Below, in pieces: positions 50,737 through 58,200 of a DNA stretch of 64,000 bases. How positions within the stretch are numbered: the first letter of the stretch is position 1; each line of letters starts with the position of its first letter. Source of the stretch: Psychromarinibacter sediminicola (GTDB lineage Bacteria > Pseudomonadota > Alphaproteobacteria > Rhodobacterales > Rhodobacteraceae). The notes under the pieces are model-generated. The model was not told where the DNA came from and did not search any database. It saw only the letters and a list, made by a program, of their open reading frames with translations. The translations under genes and the position numbers were made by a program. The stretch is taken from contig NZ_JARGYC010000020.1 of assembly GCF_029168335.1 (NCBI RefSeq), positions 1 through 64,000 on the forward strand, written 5' to 3'.

Positions 50737-51708
50737 TCACCAGCGGAGAACCACCGACCCCCAGGCCAGCCCGCCGCCGATCGCCTCGGTTACCACGATG
50801 TCGCCGGGCTTGATCTGGCCGCGCGCCACCCCGACGGACAGCGCCAGCGGAATCGAGGCCGCCGAGGTATTGCCGTGATCCTGAACCGTCACGACGACAT
50901 GGTCCATCGGCAGGCCCAGCTTCTGCGCGGTGGCCTTGATGATCCGCAGATTGGCCTGGTGCGGCACGATCCAGTCGACGTCGGAATGCTCCAGCCCCGC
51001 CTTGGCCAGCGCCCGCTCGGCGGTGCGCGCCAGCTTGTCGACGGCATGGCGGAAGACCTCCTTGCCCTGCATCCGCAGGTGGCCGGTGGTATTGGTCGAC
51101 ACGCCGCCGTCCACGTAAAGGATATCGCGGTGCCGGCCGTCGGAATGCAGATCCACCGACAGGATGCCGCGGTCGGCCTTGGTGCCGTCGCCCTCGGCGG
51201 CCTCCAGCACCACGGCGCCCGCGCCGTCGCCGAACAGCACGCAGGTCGACCGGTCGGTCCAGTCCATGATCCGGCTGAAGGTCTCGGCCCCGATCACCAG
51301 GATCCGGTCGGCCTGGCCCGACATGATCATCGCATGCGCGTTGCCGAGCGCATAGACGAAGCCCGCACAGACCGCCTGCACGTCATAGGCGAAGCCGCGT
51401 TCCATCCCCAGCTCCGCCTGCACCATCGTCGCGGCGGAGGGGAAGGTGAAATCGGCGGTCGAGGTCGCAAGGATGATCGCGTCGATGTCGGCCGGGGTGA
51501 CGCCGGCATGGTCCAGCGCCGCCCGCGCCGCGTGCAGCGCCAGGTCCGACGTGGTCTCGCCCTCGGCCGCGAAATGCCGCCGCTCGATGCCCGAGCGCGA
51601 GCGAATCCACTCGTCGGTGGTGTCGAGCGTCTTCTCGAACTCGGCATTCGGAACGATGCGTTCGGGCAGGTAGTGCCCCACTCCTCGGACCACGGCGCGT
51701 CTTATCAT
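50737..51708 (-). CDS. fabH: 3-oxoacyl-ACP synthase III
   Basis: 323 residues. Catalytic Cys in YDVQAVCAGFVYAL, His in IVPHQANLRI, and Asn in VQDHGNTSAASIPLAL. The condensing enzyme that starts type II fatty acid synthesis from acetyl-CoA and malonyl-ACP. Its start overlaps the plsX stop by four bases (ATGA), so the two are coupled. Confidence 0.96.
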   Translation of the reverse strand: MIRRAVVRGVGHYLPERIVPNAEFEKTLDTTDEWIRSRSGIERRHFAAEGETTSDLALHAARAALDHAGVTPADIDAIILATSTADFTFPSAATMVQAELGMERGFAYDVQAVCAGFVYALGNAHAMIMSGQADRILVIGAETFSRIMDWTDRSTCVLFGDGAGAVVLEAAEGDGTKADRGILSVDLHSDGRHRDILYVDGGVSTNTTGHLRMQGKEVFRHAVDKLARTAERALAKAGLEHSDVDWIVPHQANLRIIKATAQKLGLPMDHVVVTVQDHGNTSAASIPLALSVGVARGQIKPGDIVVTEAIGGGLAWGSVVLRW

Positions 51709-52817
51709 TCTTGGTTACCGCTATCGGCCTCTCTGCTCGCCGCATCATTGCCCGGCACGGCGACGGATGCAAGCCGGGCGGCAAGACGCTCGTTGAACTT
51801 GGATTCGGCCAGCTTGAAGGCCAGCTTGATGGCGGCCGAGACGCCCGTGGCATCCGCCGCGCCGTGGCTTTTCACCACCGTGCCGTTCAGCCCCAGGAAC
51901 ACGCCGCCGTTCACCCGGCGCGGGTCGATCCGCTTGGACAGGCGGCTGAGCGAGGTCATTGCCAGGAGCGCCGCGATCCGGCTCAGCGGCGTCGCCTTGA
52001 ACGCCTCGCCGAGGAAATCGCGGATCAGCGTGGCCGTGCCCTCGCCGGTCTTCAGCGCGATGTTGCCGGTGAAGCCGTCGGTCACGATCACGTCCACCCG
52101 GTCGGACGGGATGTCGCCGCCCTCGACGAAGCCGACATAGCGGTAGGCGCCCAGCTCGGCGGCATTCGCCAGCATCTCGTTGGCGACCTTCAGCTCGGCG
52201 CGGCCCTTGTGCTCCTCGGTGCCGTTGTTCAGAAGCCCGATGCGCGGGTTTTCCACGCCCAGCCCGTTGCGAGCATAGCTCGCGCCCATCATCGCGTATT
52301 GCAGCAGGTCCTGCTCGTCGGCGCGGATATCGGCGCCCACGTCCAGCATCATGTTGAACCCGCCGGGGTTGCGCGACGGCCAGAGGCAGGCGATGGCCGG
52401 GCGGTTCACGCCCTCCAGCTTGCGCAGCCGCACGACCGACAGCAGCATCAGCGCGCCGGTGTTGCCGCAGGACACGCAAGCCTCGGCCTCGCCCGCGCGC
52501 ACCGCGTCGATGGCCTGCCACATCGAGGTGTCCTTGCCCTGCCGCATCACGTGGCCCGGCTTCATGTCCATGGTGACGATGCCGGACACGTCGCGGATCT
52601 CGCAGCGGTCGGCCAGCGGCTTGCGGCGGGCCACCAGCGGCTCCAGCTCGTCGTGCTTGCCGTGCAGGATGAACCCGATATTGGGGTTTTTCGCCGCCGA
52701 CTTCGCGCAGCCATCCAGGACGACGGCCGGTCCCCGGTCGCCGCCCATGGCGTCTACGGAAATCACGATGCGGTGGGCTCCTGTCCGTGTGGGCAGAGTG
52801 CGTTTGCCGGTGCCCAT
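51705..52817 (-). CDS. plsX: Phosphate acyltransferase PlsX
   Basis: 370 residues. IVISVDAMGGDRGPAVVLDG at the N-terminus and VIVTDGFTGNIALKTGEG mark PlsX, which converts acyl-ACP to acyl-phosphate for phospholipid synthesis. ATG 52817 gives a 17-residue leader; a GTG 51 bases downstream (VISVDAMGGD) with AGGAG at about ten bases is a serious alternative start. Between rpmF (18 bases upstream) and fabH. Confidence 0.95.
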   Translation of the reverse strand: MGTGKRTLPTRTGAHRIVISVDAMGGDRGPAVVLDGCAKSAAKNPNIGFILHGKHDELEPLVARRKPLADRCEIRDVSGIVTMDMKPGHVMRQGKDTSMWQAIDAVRAGEAEACVSCGNTGALMLLSVVRLRKLEGVNRPAIACLWPSRNPGGFNMMLDVGADIRADEQDLLQYAMMGASYARNGLGVENPRIGLLNNGTEEHKGRAELKVANEMLANAAELGAYRYVGFVEGGDIPSDRVDVIVTDGFTGNIALKTGEGTATLIRDFLGEAFKATPLSRIAALLAMTSLSRLSKRIDPRRVNGGVFLGLNGTVVKSHGAADATGVSAAIKLAFKLAESKFNERLAARLASVAVPGNDAASREADSGNQE

Positions 52818-52835
52818 CTCGCGGTCGGGGCCGGC

Positions 52836-53045
52836 TTAGGCCGCGTCTTCTTCGTCCAGATCGATCTCGTCGACCATGGCCACGACCTCGCGGTCGTCAT
52901 AGTGGCCGCAGGACGGGCAGACGTGGTGCGGCCGCTTCAGCTCGCCGCAGTTCGAGCACTCGTTGGGGTTGGCCCCTTCCAGCGCATGATGCGCGCGGCG
53001 TTTGTTGCGGCGCGATTTGGTGACCTTGTTCTGAGGGACAGCCAT
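52836..53045 (-). CDS. rpmF: 50S ribosomal protein L32
   Basis: 69 residues. [20 protein letters not shown] is the standard L32 start, and two CXXC pairs (CSNCGEL and CPSCGHY) make the zinc ribbon. First gene of the rpmF-plsX-fabH unit. A promoter is predicted at 53142-53169. Confidence 0.97.
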   Translation of the reverse strand: MAVPQNKVTKSRRNKRRAHHALEGANPNECSNCGELKRPHHVCPSCGHYDDREVVAMVDEIDLDEEDAA

Positions 53046-53141
53046 GTTGCAACCTCGGTTTTCGGCGGGCCTTCCGCCCTTGTGGTGGATAGACAGGGCG
53101 GGGCGTCGACCCCTCGGCCCAAAGATGTCAGCGAGGGCCGG

Positions 53142-53169
53142 AACATACTGCGATTTTTCACCTGTGCAA
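53142..53169 (-). promoter_or_regulatory. Predicted sigma70-type promoter for rpmF-plsX-fabH
   Basis: On the minus strand TTGCAC (53169-53164) and TATGTT (53147-53142), 16 bases apart, in an A/T-rich pocket; it implies a leader of roughly 90 bases before the rpmF ATG. Predicted from sequence only. Confidence 0.55.
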
Positions 53170-53278
53170 GAGGATTCTCGCGGATTTTCCGATGCATCTC
53201 GCCGGCCGGGGCGGCGTGTCGCCGGGATCGCCGCGCAGGCGCTTGAGTGTGGCCGGCAGTCCGGCTAATCGGAACGGC

Positions 53279-53539
53279 ATGACACCCGAAGAGATCGACC
53301 GCGCCGGGCTGATCCGCGAAAGCTATCGGATCGAGGGCATCTCCGCCGAGGAATGCCGCTCGATCTTCATGGACTGGGCGCTGCAACTGCCCGACGGCAT
53401 CGACGTGCGGGACGCGATCGGCCGGCTCCTGGCCTTCTACGGGCAAGAGGGGCACCCGATGACCGTGGTTCTGCGCGAGGGCCTCGCCGCGCCGCGCCGA
53501 CCGCGCCGCCGCGGCGGCTGGTCCGGCCGGAGGTCGTAG
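53279..53539 (+). CDS. Small conserved-looking protein of unknown function
   Basis: 86 residues: MTPEEIDRAGLIRESYRIEG, then ISAEECRSIFMDWALQLPDG, with an Arg-rich tail. Mostly helical by eye, no membrane segment or signal. I recall similar small hypothetical proteins in Rhodobacterales, but cannot name a family. Divergent from rpmF. Codon use and GC match the neighbours. The open frame extends to 53192 but the ATG at 53279 gives the cleaner start. Confidence 0.68.
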   Translation: MTPEEIDRAGLIRESYRIEGISAEECRSIFMDWALQLPDGIDVRDAIGRLLAFYGQEGHPMTVVLREGLAAPRRPRRRGGWSGRRS

Positions 53540-53641
53540 GCCGGGGGGCTGCGCGCGGGGGGGGGACGGCGTGGGGCGGCGGTGGTTTGCCGGCGGGCCG
53601 GCTCCGCCGGTTCAGGCTTCCGCTCCGCGCGTTCGCAACTC

Positions 53642-53662
53642 GGACGGTCCCCCGGACCGTCC
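53642..53662. terminator. Hairpin between convergent small gene and envelope protein gene
   Basis: GGACGGTCC-CCC-GGACCGTCC, a perfect 9-bp stem with a 3-base loop, 23 bases past the stop of the leftward envelope gene. No T run. The flanking gap (53540-53684) also has a run of nine G (53557-53565) and no gene. Confidence 0.45.
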
Positions 53663-53684
53663 GCCGGCTACGCCGGACCGTTGC

Positions 53685-55487
53685 TCACTCCCAACACCCC
53701 ACGAGGACGGTCATCTTCGCGGCCAACTCGGCCAGGTCCTCGCCCGACATCGTCGCCGTCCGGTCGGAGGCCGCCGCCGAGGCGCCGTTGTTCGACAGGA
53801 ACTCGGCGATGGCCGCCGCGTCGGTGGCGAAGCTGACGCCCTCGGGCAGGCGCTTGCCGTCGGGATTGGCGTCGGGCAGCAGCATGCCCATCACCGCGCC
53901 GGAGGTGTCGAAGACCGGCCCGCCCGCGTCGCCCGCCGCGGCGTTCAGCGCCAGGCGGCTCTTCGCCTCCTCGCCGTTCAGGCCGCGCACGTCTTCCAGC
54001 GTGCCGTAGGTCATCGTCGGCGAGGACAGCATCCCCTCGTAGGAATAGCCCGCCACGGCCACCTCGGACTGCAGCCGCACCGGCGAGGGCTGGAACCGGG
54101 CATAGTCGATCGGCGCCAGCTGTTCCTCGGGCCGCAGGAGCACCAGCCCCAGCGCCGCGTCCTGCGCCGCGATACGCGCGTCGTAGGTCTCGTCCAGCGT
54201 GATCCGGCCGCAGCCCGCCACCGCCTCGGTCGTGGTCAGCACGCCGCCGCGGCCGTCGATGTAGAAGCCCGAGCGCGACCGCTCCGGCTGGCGGATCTCA
54301 AGCCCCGAGAACAGGTCGACCGACTGCTCCAGCGCGCCGTCGCCATAGGCATCGGGCAGGACGGTGCCGGAAATCGGCGTGAAGCTGTCGCGCATCGCCT
54401 TCAGCGCCACCTCGAAGCGGCGATCCTCGCCCGCGGGCCAGATCAGGGTAAAGCCCTTCACCGCCCCGCCGGTCAGCTCGGCATGGGTGTAGGAGCGGAT
54501 GCGGCTGTTCTCGCCGGTGATCGTGAAGGAATTGGCCGAGCGCGAGCGCTCGCCCTCCAGCGGCACGATCTCCAGCGTCTGCATGATGTCGTAAAGGCCC
54601 AGAAGCGCCGCCTCGTCGCCGGTCTGGCTGATCAGCAGGACGGTCACGCCGCTGTCGTTGATCGAGGTGTAATGCGCGAACGGCGGCTCGTAGCGGTCGA
54701 AGGAGACCATCGCCAGCGGCATCGTCATCTCGATCCCGGCCGTCGCGTCGCGGCGGGTTTCCAGGCCCAGCGAGTCCAGCACCTCGTTATACTGCTCCAG
54801 CAGCATGCCGCGCTGCATCGTGGTCAGCACGCCCGTCGACTCCAGCCCCTGCGACTCCTGCCAGCCGGCCATGGCGTTGCGGGTGCCGGGGCCGATGGCG
54901 GCGTCGATGCGGCCGTTGTAGAAGCCGAACCATTGCAGCGCGACCTGCAGGTCGGCGCGTTCCTCGCGGCTGAGCTGCGCCTCCGAGCGGTAGGCGTCCT
55001 GCTGGGTCTCGGGGTCCTCGACCGTTTCCGGTTCGGGCTCGGGCTCGGGTTCGGCCTCGATCACCGGAATCTGCGCCTCGTTGGCGGCCGTCTCGGTCTC
55101 GCCCTGCAGCGAGGGCGTGTCCGGCGTCGACGGCCCGGCGGCCGGGTCGGCGGTGAGCGCGCCGCCGCCCTCGGGGTAGAACTGCCGCGTGTAGGCCGTG
55201 GCCTGCGTCAGAAAGCTGTCCGGCGGGATCGCGCCCTGCGCGCGCAGCTGCTGCAGCGCCTGGATCGCCTGTTCCTCGGTATAGGGGCCGAGCGCGATGC
55301 CGTACCAGCCCGACGCCATGCGGAAGCCGTTCACGTCGGGCAGGTTGCCAGCATAGGTATCGACCCGCTCCTGCGCGCCGTTCAGGTCGGGCCGGGCCTC
55401 GATCTGGATGAAGGTCGCCTGGGCGGCGGCAATGCCGGCCCAGACCGTGAAGATCACCGACAGAAAGACGGAGACGGCCTGCTTCAT
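53685..55487 (-). CDS. Exported SPOR / peptidoglycan-binding protein with a degenerate trypsin-like domain
   Basis: 600 residues. Signal peptide MKQAVSVFLSVIFTVWAGIA, ending AAA-QA. Residues about 20-95 look like a SPOR domain (ATFIQIEARPDLNGAQ ... GWYGIALGPYTEEQAIQALQ). A Glu/Pro-rich linker follows, then a PG_binding_1-like module (LQVALQWFGFYNGRIDAAIG). The C-terminal half is trypsin-like, but the catalytic triad is lost: His is Glu421 (LTTTEAV), the Asp position reads LGLVLL, and Ser is Ala521 (GDAGGPV). It should be a periplasmic peptidoglycan-associated binding protein rather than a protease. Start at 55487 has AGGGAAA; 15 further codons upstream are unlikely. Divergent from glyQ. Confidence 0.85.
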   Translation of the reverse strand: MKQAVSVFLSVIFTVWAGIAAAQATFIQIEARPDLNGAQERVDTYAGNLPDVNGFRMASGWYGIALGPYTEEQAIQALQQLRAQGAIPPDSFLTQATAYTRQFYPEGGGALTADPAAGPSTPDTPSLQGETETAANEAQIPVIEAEPEPEPEPETVEDPETQQDAYRSEAQLSREERADLQVALQWFGFYNGRIDAAIGPGTRNAMAGWQESQGLESTGVLTTMQRGMLLEQYNEVLDSLGLETRRDATAGIEMTMPLAMVSFDRYEPPFAHYTSINDSGVTVLLISQTGDEAALLGLYDIMQTLEIVPLEGERSRSANSFTITGENSRIRSYTHAELTGGAVKGFTLIWPAGEDRRFEVALKAMRDSFTPISGTVLPDAYGDGALEQSVDLFSGLEIRQPERSRSGFYIDGRGGVLTTTEAVAGCGRITLDETYDARIAAQDAALGLVLLRPEEQLAPIDYARFQPSPVRLQSEVAVAGYSYEGMLSSPTMTYGTLEDVRGLNGEEAKSRLALNAAAGDAGGPVFDTSGAVMGMLLPDANPDGKRLPEGVSFATDAAAIAEFLSNNGASAAASDRTATMSGEDLAELAAKMTVLVGCWE

Positions 55488-55654
55488 TGGTACAGTTTCC
55501 CTATGGACTTCGCGCGCGGATTTCGATTCCAACCTTTGAAGGCTGGATCGGTCCGGCAGTCAATATGCGGGGGGCGGAGTTGATTGACCCTGCCGGGGCT
55601 GTTGCCTATTGAGAACGCGCATTTCACGGCATGTTGAAGGGACGGGTCGGCGAC

Positions 55655-56602
55655 ATGGGGGACAAGCCCAGGAGCTTTCAGGAGATCATTCTGCGGCTGC
55701 AGACCTACTGGGCGGGCGCGGGCTGTGCCGTGCTGCAACCCTATGACATGGAGGTCGGCGCGGGCACCTTCCACCCGGCGACGACGCTGCGCTCGCTGGG
55801 CACCCGGCCCTGGGCGGCGGCCTATGTGCAGCCCTCGCGGCGGCCGACCGACGGGCGCTATGGCGAGAACCCGAACCGGCTGCAGCACTATTATCAATTC
55901 CAGGTGATCATCAAGCCGTCGCCGCCGGACCTGCAGGCATTGTACCTCGGCTCGCTGGAAGCCATCGGCATCGACATGGGCGTCCACGACATCCGCTTCG
56001 TCGAGGACGACTGGGAAAGCCCGACGCTGGGCGCCTGGGGCCTGGGCTGGGAGGTCTGGTGCGACGGGATGGAGGTGAGCCAGTTCACCTATTTCCAGCA
56101 GGTCGGCGGGCACGACTGCCACCCGGTCTCGGGCGAGCTGACCTACGGGCTGGAGCGTCTCGCCATGTACGTCCTCGGCATCGACCACGTGATGGAGATG
56201 CCGTTCAACGATCCGTCGCCCCGGAGGGGCGCAGACGGAGAGGTTGCGCCCATCGCGCTGTCCTATGGCGACGTGTTCCGCCAGACCGAGGAGGAGTATT
56301 CGCGCTTCAACTTCGACGTGGCGAATACCGACATCCTGCTGAAGCAGTTCGAGGAGGCGGAGGCCGAATGCGCCCGCCTGCTGGCCGAGCCGGCCGAGGA
56401 CCCCAAGACCGGCAAGCGCATCATCATGGTCCACCCGGCCTACGATTTCTGCATCAAGGCCAGCCATCTCTTCAACCTTCTGGATGCCCGCGGCGTGATC
56501 TCGGTCACCGAGCGGCAGGCCTATATCGGCCGGGTCCGCGCGCTGGCCCGGCAATGCGCCGATGCTTTCGTGCAGACGGCGGCCGGAGGGGCCGGTGCCT
56601 GA
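55655..56602 (+). CDS. glyQ: Glycyl-tRNA synthetase alpha subunit
   Basis: 315 residues. [38 protein letters not shown] and [20 protein letters not shown] are the class II signature of GlyQ. The ATG at 55655 gives the usual short N-terminus (MGDKPRSF); the ATG at 55631 is an alternative. Three unrelated small genes separate it from glyS. Confidence 0.95.
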   Translation: MGDKPRSFQEIILRLQTYWAGAGCAVLQPYDMEVGAGTFHPATTLRSLGTRPWAAAYVQPSRRPTDGRYGENPNRLQHYYQFQVIIKPSPPDLQALYLGSLEAIGIDMGVHDIRFVEDDWESPTLGAWGLGWEVWCDGMEVSQFTYFQQVGGHDCHPVSGELTYGLERLAMYVLGIDHVMEMPFNDPSPRRGADGEVAPIALSYGDVFRQTEEEYSRFNFDVANTDILLKQFEEAEAECARLLAEPAEDPKTGKRIIMVHPAYDFCIKASHLFNLLDARGVISVTERQAYIGRVRALARQCADAFVQTAAGGAGA

Positions 56603-57053
56603 CCACTTCCTGGAGGTCCAGTCGCGCTCGGCCCCGCAATACGGCGTGGGCTTTCCGGCGCAGGCGAACCTGCAGGGCGCCGACACCGCCGTCTTCGCCG
56701 CCGCCTGCGTCGAGGCCGGCGCGGCCTTCTTCGGCGAGGGCGCCGGCAACCTCCTGGCCGAGGTGCCCGCCCATCTGGTGCTGTTCAACCGCGAGACCGG
56801 GCACAGCCCCTTCGTCAAGGTCTTCCTGGACACCAACGGCCATGCCGACTGGATGGTGATCTTCGTGCCCGTCCCGGTGGGCTTCATCGACCGCTGCGCC
56901 GGGCTGGATCTCAGGGTGCGGCTGGCCTTCGATGGCGCCTGGCGCGACACCTTCGCGGGCGCGCCGCAGAGCGACGGGCAGGGCGGGCGGTTCCTGTTTT
57001 CCGAGGCGGTGCATTACTTCGTGATGACCGACGCGCGCAAGGCGGACGGCTGA
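56595..57053 (+). CDS. Conserved hypothetical protein in the glyQ-glyS interval
   Basis: 152 residues, start GTG at 56595 with GGAGG five bases upstream, overlapping the glyQ stop. Sequence features: [38 protein letters not shown]-like central strand (written as [15 protein letters not shown]), [13 protein letters not shown] at the end. No signal peptide and no recognised domain. Its tight coupling suggests cotranscription with glyQ; function is unknown. Confidence 0.75.
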   Translation: MPDHFLEVQSRSAPQYGVGFPAQANLQGADTAVFAAACVEAGAAFFGEGAGNLLAEVPAHLVLFNRETGHSPFVKVFLDTNGHADWMVIFVPVPVGFIDRCAGLDLRVRLAFDGAWRDTFAGAPQSDGQGGRFLFSEAVHYFVMTDARKADG

Positions 57054-57056
57054 GCC

Positions 57057-57728
57057 ATGGAGCAGACCCCGTCCCGCCTGCGCCTGGAGGCGGCGCATCT
57101 GTGGTCCAAGCTGACCGGCCGCCGCGCCCGGGCGCGGGCGGCGGCCAAGCGCGGCTTCGCGGCGGCGCTGGCGCGGCTGGGACCGGACGACGTGGCCGTC
57201 GATCTGGGCGCCAATGTCGGCGAGTTCACGCGCCCGATGGCCGAGACCGGCGCGCAGGTCTTCGCCTTCGAGCCGGACCCCCACGCGCTGACCCTGCTGC
57301 GCCGCGCGGTGGCGGGGTTCGACAACGTCACCGTCGTCCCGGCCGCGGCGGGCATCGAGGCGGGCACCGCGCGGCTCTACCGCAAGACCTCCTTCGCGCG
57401 CGAGCCGGACCGGGCGACGAAGTCGTCCTCGCTTTACGCCGAGAAGCGCAATGTCCGGACCGAGGACGCGCTGGAGATCGAGCTGCGCGACTTCCCCGCC
57501 TTCCTCGCCGGGCTCGACCGGGACATCGCGCTGATCAAGATCGACATCGAGGGCGGCGAGGTGCCGCTGATGGAGGCTTTGCTGGCGGCCCCGGTGGCGG
57601 CCCGGATCGGCGAGGTCTATGTGGAAACGCACGAACGCGGGCTGCCCCATCTGGCGGCGCGCACCGCGGCCCTGCGCGCCGCGACACGCGGCCGGCGCAA
57701 TCCGACCGTCAACTGGGACTGGCACTGA
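57057..57728 (+). CDS. FkbM-family methyltransferase
   Basis: 223 residues. SAM-binding motif VAVDLGANVGEFTRPMAE (about residues 43-60), FAFEPDPHALTLLRRAV and the FkbM motif IALIKIDIEGGEVPLMEAL. Starts three bases after the previous stop. Methylates a hydroxyl on a sugar or lipid in characterised relatives; the acceptor here is unknown. Confidence 0.86.
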   Translation: MEQTPSRLRLEAAHLWSKLTGRRARARAAAKRGFAAALARLGPDDVAVDLGANVGEFTRPMAETGAQVFAFEPDPHALTLLRRAVAGFDNVTVVPAAAGIEAGTARLYRKTSFAREPDRATKSSSLYAEKRNVRTEDALEIELRDFPAFLAGLDRDIALIKIDIEGGEVPLMEALLAAPVAARIGEVYVETHERGLPHLAARTAALRAATRGRRNPTVNWDWH

Positions 57729-58199
57729 ATGACCGGAAAACTCATCGGGGGGCTTATCGTGGGGTTCGCACTGATCGCGGGCGTGTCGATCTACTACCTG
57801 CAGGTCTACGCCTATTACATGACGCTGGCGCCCGAGGACGTCGACATCCGCCTCACCTCCGTCGCCCTGCAGGAGCCCGAGCCGATCCGCACCGACGCCA
57901 TGGCGGCCATCGATTCCGACTCCTCGCCCCTGCGGTTCCGCGCCTGTTTCGAAACGCCCCGCTCGCTCGCCGCGCTGACCGAGCAGTTCGTGATCTACGA
58001 CGCCGCCGAGCCGCTGAACGCCCCCAACTGGTTCGACTGCTTCGACGCCGAGACCGTCGGCCTGGCGCTGGAACGCGGCGAGGCCATCGCCTTTCTGGGC
58101 GAGCGCGACATTCACGACGGGGTTGACCGCGTCGTCGCCGTCTTCGATGACGGGCGCGCCTATGCCTGGCACCAGCTGAACGAGACCTATCAGGACTGA
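57729..58199 (+). CDS. DUF6446-family small membrane-anchored protein
   Basis: 156 residues. N-terminal membrane segment LIGGLIVGFALIAGVSIYYL, then a soluble domain with two-cysteine pattern (FRACFETP, WFDCFDAE). Begins immediately after the previous stop and ends one base before glyS. I recognise it as the Rhodobacterales DUF6446 protein that sits next to glyS; its function is unknown. Confidence 0.8.
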   Translation: MTGKLIGGLIVGFALIAGVSIYYLQVYAYYMTLAPEDVDIRLTSVALQEPEPIRTDAMAAIDSDSSPLRFRACFETPRSLAALTEQFVIYDAAEPLNAPNWFDCFDAETVGLALERGEAIAFLGERDIHDGVDRVVAVFDDGRAYAWHQLNETYQD

Positions 58200-58200
58200 C

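Noticed and set aside
53557-53565. Run of nine G as a phase-variable tract
   Set aside because: It lies in the gap after the stop of the 86-residue gene, outside any reading frame and not between promoter boxes.
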